9,910 nucleotides of DNA from Planctomycetales bacterium (GTDB taxonomy: Bacteria; Planctomycetota; Phycisphaerae; SM23-33), in assembly GCA_030642005.1 (NCBI GenBank), contig DAOWOP010000093.1:1-9910 (forward strand). Reading direction: 5' to 3'. The translations under genes were made by a program, and so were the position numbers. The notes beneath the pieces were generated by a model. That model saw only the letters and a program-made list of their open reading frames with translations, had not been told where the DNA came from and searched no databases. Positions 5,081-9,910 of this stretch are shown in pieces. Position 1 is the stretch's first letter. Each line of letters begins with the position of its first letter.

Positions 5081-7333
5081 TTACTTTTTTTCAGGCGCTG
5101 CACCGTCAAGACCGGCCTGCTTCTGAACCTTATTTGTGAAGTTTCTCTCGATGGTTTTGCCCGCGCCAATTATGCGTATCGATCCGCCCGGCCGCCCGTC
5201 GGTGGCGAACATCACGGTTACTTTCCGACTGTCGGCCTGGAATTCCACGCCGACATCTTTGCCATTTTTTATGAGTTTGGATTTGCACATCTTCATCAAC
5301 GTCTTCCGGTCGCCGACCTCGATGAGGTGCAGCAGCAGGTCGGCCTTTTGAGCCTGCGGCGGCGAGACCTCCACGCGCCACTGGCCTAGCAGGGGATTCG
5401 TTTCTTTACCTTTCCCCAGCCACTTGGCGTATATAGGCCAGTTTTGTCCATCGCACCAGAACTGCTTGCCGGGTCCGCCGATCTTCGTGATCTCCGCTTT
5501 TCCCGGCAGGAGCGTCCGGCAGAATAGTCTGCCGCCCTCGTACGCCCATGAGAACGTATCGCCTTCAATCTTCGGCTCGACCGGCGAATGCAGCAGGAAG
5601 GTTTTTTTATATTCGGGCTTTATAGCGGTTACCCGGTCGAAGATTACGAAGTAGTTCGGCGGAACGAACACGAACTGCCGCAGCGCAAGGGCGCACTTTT
5701 TATCGTTGTAGCAGGGCGTAGCATCGCTGGCGATGTAGGTGAAGGCCTTATGTGTCTCGAATGCCTTGACCTTCGCGCCGATTTGTTTGTTCATTCCGCC
5801 GTCGTTTGGCATGGGCGGGTTTCCTTCGCCCGGTGCGGGTCCGCCCCAGCGACGTGGCAGTTTCTCGCCCGGCATGTGGATGGTGATGCAGTTATGTGCG
5901 ACGGTTCGGCCGTAGTAATGCGTAATATGTATGCCCGGCTGGGGCCGCGTGCCGGTGTCAAGCGCGAGGTGTCCTTTTTTGTAAATAAGAAAATTGTTCT
6001 CGTCGCAGTGCTTGTGCTGACCGGAGATGCTGCCGGCGGTGAACAGCGCGTAGGTGTCGTCTGGCCCGGAGCCGGATCGCATGAATATCTGTCCCATCTG
6101 CTCGAAATGGCGCGCCGGGGGAAGGAGTTTCGACGGCGGCTTGGGCGGCGGAGACTTGTCGATTCGCGTCAGCAGGAACGGTAGCCATGGGAACGGTCCG
6201 GTCAGCAGATATCGCTGACGGTCCTTCGGTAGTTGTCCCTGCATCCATCGGGCCATCGCCGCGCAGTCGGGCACGTCCCGGCCGTAGAAATGCCGGGCTT
6301 GTGCGAGGTGGCCGTACATGCGGTAGATAGGAAGGCGATTATCCCTGTGAAAAACGTCGCCGGTGCCGAACTCCATCGGCGCTTCCGGCCCGGCAATCCA
6401 GTTCCACATCACCCAGTTGACGAACATCCCCACGTAAGGCCACTGCCGGGGCAAGTCGGCGCCGAAGGCGGATTCCATCGTGTGAAAGAAGTTGAATTCG
6501 GCGTAGGGATAGTTATCCATCGCGTAATTTGCCGACGCCGATGCCGACCCGCCGTCGTCGCCGGCCATCCGCCGCCGCCAGGCCAGAAGTTTTATGTGTT
6601 GTTCGTACCCAGCCTTCAGGAACCTTTCGGCCCGTTTGTCGTCGATACCTTCTTCATAAGTTGCCAGGCCCACATACCAGGGCAGGTTCGGCGGGCCGTA
6701 CAGGCCGCTCTTGTGGCCGCCACGGTTGCGCCTGTTCCATTCCCTCACCTTCAGGTTTGCCTCCTCGGCTGGGCTTTGTCTGGGGATTGGTTTCTGGGCG
6801 GCATCGACGTGGTCCATCAGCATTTTCCCGATGCGTTTGCGGTCCGCCGCCGTCAGGTTGTTGAACAGCCAGTCGTAGGCAATAATGACGTTCATGCGGG
6901 AGTATGAATACCAGTCTATGGACCGCTTCTCGCGGTCGCATCGGCAGTAGTACTCCGCGCATTGGGTCAGCAGTTTCCTTGCCCGGTCGAGATAGACCTT
7001 ATCCCCGCTGACAAGATAGACAAACGCGTTTCCGCCGAGCAAGTATCCGTTGGTAACGCCGAGTTGGCGGTGGCTGGGTGATTTTTTGGGATTGGCAGCG
7101 GCTTTATCCACCCACGCTTTGAGTTTTTTATAATTTGCCTTCTCAGGCCCCAGCGCGCGGGCACGCACGGCAGGGAGGGTCTGCTTGTTAAGGAACAGGC
7201 GGGGATGGTCCTTGCGTAGTTTCGCCACCGGCAGCGAAGACGGTTTCGTTTCAGCCCCTGCCCGGTCCGCGAAAAGCACACAAACCGAAAGTACGACCAA
7301 GAGCATACTGATGAAAATCCGTTCGGTTTCCAT
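5081..7333 (-). CDS. Secreted heparinase II/III-like polysaccharide lyase
   Basis: A 750-residue exported protein. A hydrophobic signal peptide with a likely cut after AGA (residue 27) is followed by HPRLFLNKQTLPAVRARA, a usual opening of alginate/heparin-lyase toroid domains. The helical toroid spans about 35-385, a proline-rich linker lies near 393-406, and the C-terminal beta-sandwich domain follows. The heparinase II/III signature is clear: SGQHKHCDENNFLIY, then HLALDTG and HYYGRTVAHNCI. By analogy with Pedobacter heparinase II, H442, D459 and H480 would be the structural zinc ligands. Such enzymes cleave uronic-acid-containing polysaccharides by beta-elimination; the true substrate is unknown. 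AAGGAG lies 8 nt before the ATG. No SusCD-like genes, sulfatases or glycoside hydrolases are in view, so there is no recognisable utilisation locus. The gene starts just past a 31-bp palindrome that separates it from the M14-type gene. Confidence 0.85.
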   Translation of the reverse strand: METERIFISMLLVVLSVCVLFADRAGAETKPSSLPVAKLRKDHPRLFLNKQTLPAVRARALGPEKANYKKLKAWVDKAAANPKKSPSHRQLGVTNGYLLGGNAFVYLVSGDKVYLDRARKLLTQCAEYYCRCDREKRSIDWYSYSRMNVIIAYDWLFNNLTAADRKRIGKMLMDHVDAAQKPIPRQSPAEEANLKVREWNRRNRGGHKSGLYGPPNLPWYVGLATYEEGIDDKRAERFLKAGYEQHIKLLAWRRRMAGDDGGSASASANYAMDNYPYAEFNFFHTMESAFGADLPRQWPYVGMFVNWVMWNWIAGPEAPMEFGTGDVFHRDNRLPIYRMYGHLAQARHFYGRDVPDCAAMARWMQGQLPKDRQRYLLTGPFPWLPFLLTRIDKSPPPKPPSKLLPPARHFEQMGQIFMRSGSGPDDTYALFTAGSISGQHKHCDENNFLIYKKGHLALDTGTRPQPGIHITHYYGRTVAHNCITIHMPGEKLPRRWGGPAPGEGNPPMPNDGGMNKQIGAKVKAFETHKAFTYIASDATPCYNDKKCALALRQFVFVPPNYFVIFDRVTAIKPEYKKTFLLHSPVEPKIEGDTFSWAYEGGRLFCRTLLPGKAEITKIGGPGKQFWCDGQNWPIYAKWLGKGKETNPLLGQWRVEVSPPQAQKADLLLHLIEVGDRKTLMKMCKSKLIKNGKDVGVEFQADSRKVTVMFATDGRPGGSIRIIGAGKTIERNFTNKVQKQAGLDGAAPEKK

Positions 7334-7357
7334 TTCTGTTTCTCCTTATCCTGTGTT

Positions 7358-7431
7358 GGGTGCCGTGGTCGCGGTGTTTGCGACCACGTTCGTGCATCCG
7401 CGTGGTCGCAAACACCGCGACCACGGCACCC
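7358..7431. repeat. 31-bp perfect nested palindrome in intergenic region
   Basis: Arms 7358-7388 and 7401-7431 are perfect reverse complements around a 12-nt loop (TTCGTGCATCCG). Each arm also contains its own 9-bp palindrome: CGTGGTCGC at 7364-7372 pairs with GCGACCACG at 7380-7388, and the same pair recurs at 7401-7409 and 7417-7425. The element can therefore fold as one long hairpin or as two tandem short hairpins. It begins 5 nt after the stop of the upstream M14-type gene (read on the minus strand) and ends about 24 nt before the heparinase-like start. There is no T tract, so it is not a classical terminator. It resembles REP-like dispersed elements. Confidence 0.93.
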
Positions 7432-7436
7432 CGCAA

Positions 7437-8519
7437 TTACCTTTGTTCTTCTGTGTCGCAAAGCCAATCGGCGGCAGTTTCGAACAGCACGTGATGCAGC
7501 GAAAGAATCGTATCATAATCAAATGCCACGTCGGTGTCGTCAAATCCCTGCGGTGATTCGTGAGTCATCGGCATCGCAGCGCCGGCGTGATAGAACATGC
7601 TGGTCTGGCCCATCGCCGGCGGGCATTGGCCGCGCGGACCGTCTTCGGTAACCTGCGGCAACCAACTGTAGGGGATATCCTGCGCATTAAGGTCCTTGGC
7701 ATACTGCTGGGCGAAGGCAAGGATGTCTTCGGCCACCGCCACCGGCACGTAGGTGGTCCGGAGGATGGCCGGCGGGGCTTGGAATCCGTGAAGGTTCAGC
7801 AGCATGTCTGGACCTTCATCGCAGACCAATTTCATTATGGCAGTCGTGGTGCGGCTCATCGGGTTCACCCAGTTATCATGGGCGAGGTTCACGCCGTTGT
7901 CGTCAAAGTAGCAGCCGAGGAAGCCCACGTCGCCTTTCATCGGATGGACGACTTTGCAGCCGGGCCAGCCGTAGAGCGAACCGTCGGCCCGCGTGCCCTG
8001 GCCGACGCGGTGCATCTCCTCTTCCGGCAGGCCGACGAATCCGTCGTAGGGGCAGCGCGCTCGACCGTCTGGGTTGGCGATGGGAGTAATAATCAGCCGC
8101 AGGCGCTGGAGTTTTTCGCGCAGTTTCGGCTGCGGATTACCCGCGATGTCTTTTCCGGTTTCCAGGATGTTGATTATCGACAGAGCGCCGATTGTCCCTT
8201 CCGGTTCTGCCCCGTGCGCTCCTGCCTGGATCATCAGCACCGGGCGCTTGCGCACGCCCGGTCCGCGGCGGTAATAGGCGTCCGGCTCCCGCGCGCCCAG
8301 GGCGGAATTCCAATTCGCGGTCCCGCGGAGTTCCGGCTCTGCGTCGCCGTAAGTAACCGACCGGACGACCCTGCCGCCGGGTGATTCACACAACACCTCC
8401 ACCTGACCGGCACGGACTTCCTTATCGAGATACGCCCCGACCGCTTCCACGCCGGGCTGCCACCACGAGGGGATTGGAACGGAACCGGTCAAAAGATTGC
8501 CAACTGGGTTTTCCTTCAT
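7437..8519 (-). CDS. M14-type zinc hydrolase (carboxypeptidase/deacylase-like)
   Basis: A 360-residue protein without a signal peptide, probably cytoplasmic. The M14 zinc site is visible as HGAE (H102, E105) plus LNLHG (H244). NPDG lies at 149-152, and the likely catalytic glutamate is E321 in MTHESPQG. The spacing fits the zinc carboxypeptidase superfamily. The segment that normally reads GVDxNRNF, whose Asn-Arg pair binds the substrate's C-terminal carboxylate, here reads GVNLAHDNW (209-217). A classical carboxypeptidase activity is therefore doubtful; an amidase, deacylase or unusual peptidase role is as likely. AAAAGGA lies 8 nt before the ATG, supporting the start. It follows rsmE on the same strand after a 79-nt gap holding an 11-bp hairpin. 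Substrate unknown. Confidence 0.8.
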   Translation of the reverse strand: MKENPVGNLLTGSVPIPSWWQPGVEAVGAYLDKEVRAGQVEVLCESPGGRVVRSVTYGDAEPELRGTANWNSALGAREPDAYYRRGPGVRKRPVLMIQAGAHGAEPEGTIGALSIINILETGKDIAGNPQPKLREKLQRLRLIITPIANPDGRARCPYDGFVGLPEEEMHRVGQGTRADGSLYGWPGCKVVHPMKGDVGFLGCYFDDNGVNLAHDNWVNPMSRTTTAIMKLVCDEGPDMLLNLHGFQAPPAILRTTYVPVAVAEDILAFAQQYAKDLNAQDIPYSWLPQVTEDGPRGQCPPAMGQTSMFYHAGAAMPMTHESPQGFDDTDVAFDYDTILSLHHVLFETAADWLCDTEEQR

Positions 8520-8545
8520 TACCGGAATCCTTTTTTCATTCTTTT

Positions 8546-8576
8546 ACAGCCCACAGACAGTGAGCCTGTGGGCTGT
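8546..8576. repeat. 11-bp perfect hairpin between rsmE and the M14-type gene
   Basis: ACAGCCCACAG (8546-8556) and CTGTGGGCTGT (8566-8576) pair perfectly around a 9-nt loop. Read on the minus strand the hairpin starts 22 nt after the rsmE stop and is followed by an A-rich stretch that carries the ribosome-binding site of the next gene. With As rather than Ts after it, it is not a normal intrinsic terminator for the minus strand. It may stabilise the rsmE 3' end or modulate translation of the M14-type gene. Confidence 0.75.
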
Positions 8577-8598
8577 GAGATCAATACAATATCACATC

Positions 8599-9324
8599 CT
8601 ACATATCCTGACAACAAGCCTTTACCGCCGCAAGCAAGGCCACCGCGGCGGTTTCGATGCGGAGTACAAGGTTGCCCAGACGGACGGGCGAAAAGTTCGC
8701 CTGCTTCGTCGCGACAATCTCATCGTCGGTCAATCCGCCTTCCGGGCCGACGAGAATCGTGATGCGTTTTCCCGGCGACCACTGCTTCAGCACCGCCGGG
8801 ATGATCAAATCGCCTTCGATGTCGCCGAGAATCTTTATATCCGCCTCGACGTCGGCGAGGAAATCCGTCAGCGTTTTGGCCGAGGCGATCTCCGGCAGGA
8901 AGTCGGCCCGGCACTGCTTGGCTGCGGCGATACATGTCCGCCGCCATTTTTCGGACGGGGTGGTCGTTGCGACGCTGCGCTCGAAGCGAACCGGCATCAG
9001 GCGAGCGGCCCCCAGTTCGGTGGCCTTTTCCAGAAGAAAGTCCAGTCGTTTGCCCTTTGGGACGGCGAACGCCAGTTCAACAATCGGCTCCGGTCGATTC
9101 GGCGCTTCCCGCCGGCGGAGAATGTGCACATCGACCTTCTTTCGCCCGTGCAGACGAAGCGTCCCTTCAGCGGAGCCGCCTGCGCCGTCGAAGACTTCCA
9201 CCTTCGCACCGTCGGTCAGACGCAGCACGTCCAGCGCGTGATGGGTTTCCTCGGCGGACAGTTCAGCCGTCTCACCGTCCAGCGACTCGACGAAGAAGCG
9301 GCGAGTCTCACGAGAGGTCTTCAT
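8599..9324 (-). CDS. rsmE: 16S rRNA (uracil-1498-N3)-methyltransferase RsmE
   Basis: A 241-residue SPOUT-class methyltransferase that methylates N3 of U1498 in the 16S rRNA using S-adenosylmethionine. The N-terminal PUA-like domain shows RRFFV and THHALDVLR. The catalytic domain shows KGKRLDFLLEKATELG, PVRFERSV, KWRRTCIAAAKQC, LVGPEGGLTDDEI and LGNLVLRIETAAVALLAAV. The last motif deviates from the common LGxRILRTETA in the first half only. The ATG at 9324 is chosen over an upstream frame start at 9417 because it gives the family's usual N terminus and length. AGGA stands 3 nt upstream, and the longer frame would lie inside the preceding gene. It overlaps the end of the EIIA-domain gene by 17 nt, so the two are co-transcribed and probably translationally coupled. 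Confidence 0.95.
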   Translation of the reverse strand: MKTSRETRRFFVESLDGETAELSAEETHHALDVLRLTDGAKVEVFDGAGGSAEGTLRLHGRKKVDVHILRRREAPNRPEPIVELAFAVPKGKRLDFLLEKATELGAARLMPVRFERSVATTTPSEKWRRTCIAAAKQCRADFLPEIASAKTLTDFLADVEADIKILGDIEGDLIIPAVLKQWSPGKRITILVGPEGGLTDDEIVATKQANFSPVRLGNLVLRIETAAVALLAAVKACCQDM

Positions 9325-9910
9325 CGTTCCTGTCCCCCGACTCGCCGGTCGGCACGTCGCGTTTTCGGCCTGACAACAGCAGGATGTCGCGCAGGTGCTC
9401 GGCGTTGGACGCATCAAGCCATCGCCGGCGGAACTCGTGCTCCTGGACGATGTGTGCGATGGCCATCAGGGCGCGAAGGTGATAGTTCCTCTCGTCGCGC
9501 GACCCGACCAGGACGAACGCCGCCCGCACAGGCTCGTCCTGACCGCTGAAACGCACACCCTCTTTGCAGCGAATCAGCAGGATTTCAAAGATGTTTTCGC
9601 CGGCGACGATGATATGCGGAATTGCCAGGCCTGGCTCGATTACGGTGCTGCTGGAAGCCTCTCGCTGCTGGAACAGTTCAAGCAGTCGCTGCTCGTCGAT
9701 GTCCATTCTTCCGGCTAGGGCTTCGGCCGCACGGGCGAACATCTCGTCGGCTGGGACCGAGCCGCCGATGTCCAGGATGTCGCAGTGGCGGATAAGTTCG
9801 TCGAACCTGTCGCGGACGACCTCGTCGCGCTCAAGGGCGATCTGCTTGAGTTCCTCTTCCAGTTCGCTGCGATAGATTTCCTTGGAGACGGCGCTGCGGA
9901 CCATATAGAC
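9308..9910 (-). CDS. PTS EIIA (fructose/mannitol type) domain, C-terminal part of a longer protein
   Basis: The frame stays open to the window edge with no stop; 9904 is an in-frame ATG without a visible ribosome-binding site. The true start is therefore probably outside and the entry partial. The visible part begins with a charged helical stretch (KEIYRSELEEELKQIALERDEVVRDRFDELI), likely a coiled coil. A fructose/mannitol-type EIIA domain follows at about 53-180, with the phosphoacceptor-type histidine in GLAIPH (H97 from the ATG), then FEILLIRCKEGVRFS, VRAAFVLVGS and HLRALMAIAHIV. Such EIIA tails are found on amino-acid permease or cation/proton antiporter proteins in Planctomycetota, where they probably act as a regulatory input rather than in sugar uptake; that is inference. 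The tail after about 180 is polar. Confidence 0.75.
   Translation of the reverse strand, partial: VYMVRSAVSKEIYRSELEEELKQIALERDEVVRDRFDELIRHCDILDIGGSVPADEMFARAAEALAGRMDIDEQRLLELFQQREASSSTVIEPGLAIPHIIVAGENIFEILLIRCKEGVRFSGQDEPVRAAFVLVGSRDERNYHLRALMAIAHIVQEHEFRRRWLDASNAEHLRDILLLSGRKRDVPTGESGDRNDEDLS

Noticed and set aside
7560..8384. Plus-strand frame opposite the M14-type gene
   Set aside because: The minus strand carries the zinc ligands, catalytic glutamate and a good ribosome-binding site; the plus frame is an antisense shadow.
8546..8576. Rho-independent terminator after rsmE
   Set aside because: The stem is good but the minus strand continues with A-rich sequence instead of a T tract.
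8497..9549. Long plus-strand frame opposite rsmE and the EIIA-domain gene
   Set aside because: It runs across two securely identified minus-strand genes and their boundary, and the translation has no domain signal.

Overview
The window looks like chromosomal DNA of a moderately GC-rich Planctomycetota-type bacterium, possibly Phycisphaerae. The pointers are a BatA-like membrane protein with a degenerate VWA domain, a large secreted heparinase II/III-type protein, a transporter-type EIIA tail next to rsmE, and intergenic DNA full of short tandem repeats and large palindromes. This placement is inference from gene style. No rRNA, tRNA or taxonomic marker is present to prove it.

Layout. Positions 1-521 hold no convincing gene. 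They contain a patchwork of very short tandem repeats with 7-, 8- and 10-bp periods. From 522 to 3323, on the minus strand, lie a BatA-like membrane protein and, upstream of it, a secreted protein carrying two copies of an unrecognised domain. A palindrome built of ACAAAG-type words separates these two. A divergent intergenic region (3324-3428) has plausible promoters for both directions. It leads into a plus-strand hicA-hicB toxin-antitoxin pair (3429-3895), the only plus-strand genes here.

From 9910 down to 3924 everything is on the minus strand. In transcription order: the 3' part of a gene ending in a PTS EIIA-type domain (running off the right edge), rsmE (overlapping it by 17 nt), an M14-type zinc hydrolase, a 31-bp perfect nested palindrome, a secreted heparinase II/III-like polysaccharide lyase, and a GtrB/DPM1-type membrane glycosyltransferase. 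The EIIA-rsmE pair is clearly co-transcribed. The other genes are separated by gaps of 79-127 nt and may be separate units.

The genes suggest mixed housekeeping (rsmE), envelope work (glycosyltransferase, BatA-like protein), extracellular uronic-polysaccharide breakdown (heparinase-like lyase) and a horizontally mobile toxin-antitoxin pair. No defence island, CRISPR array, insertion sequence or multi-gene novel system is evident. The most unusual content is the structured intergenic DNA: the decaying 8-bp and 10-bp arrays at the left edge, and the two large palindromes that sit at stop codons.
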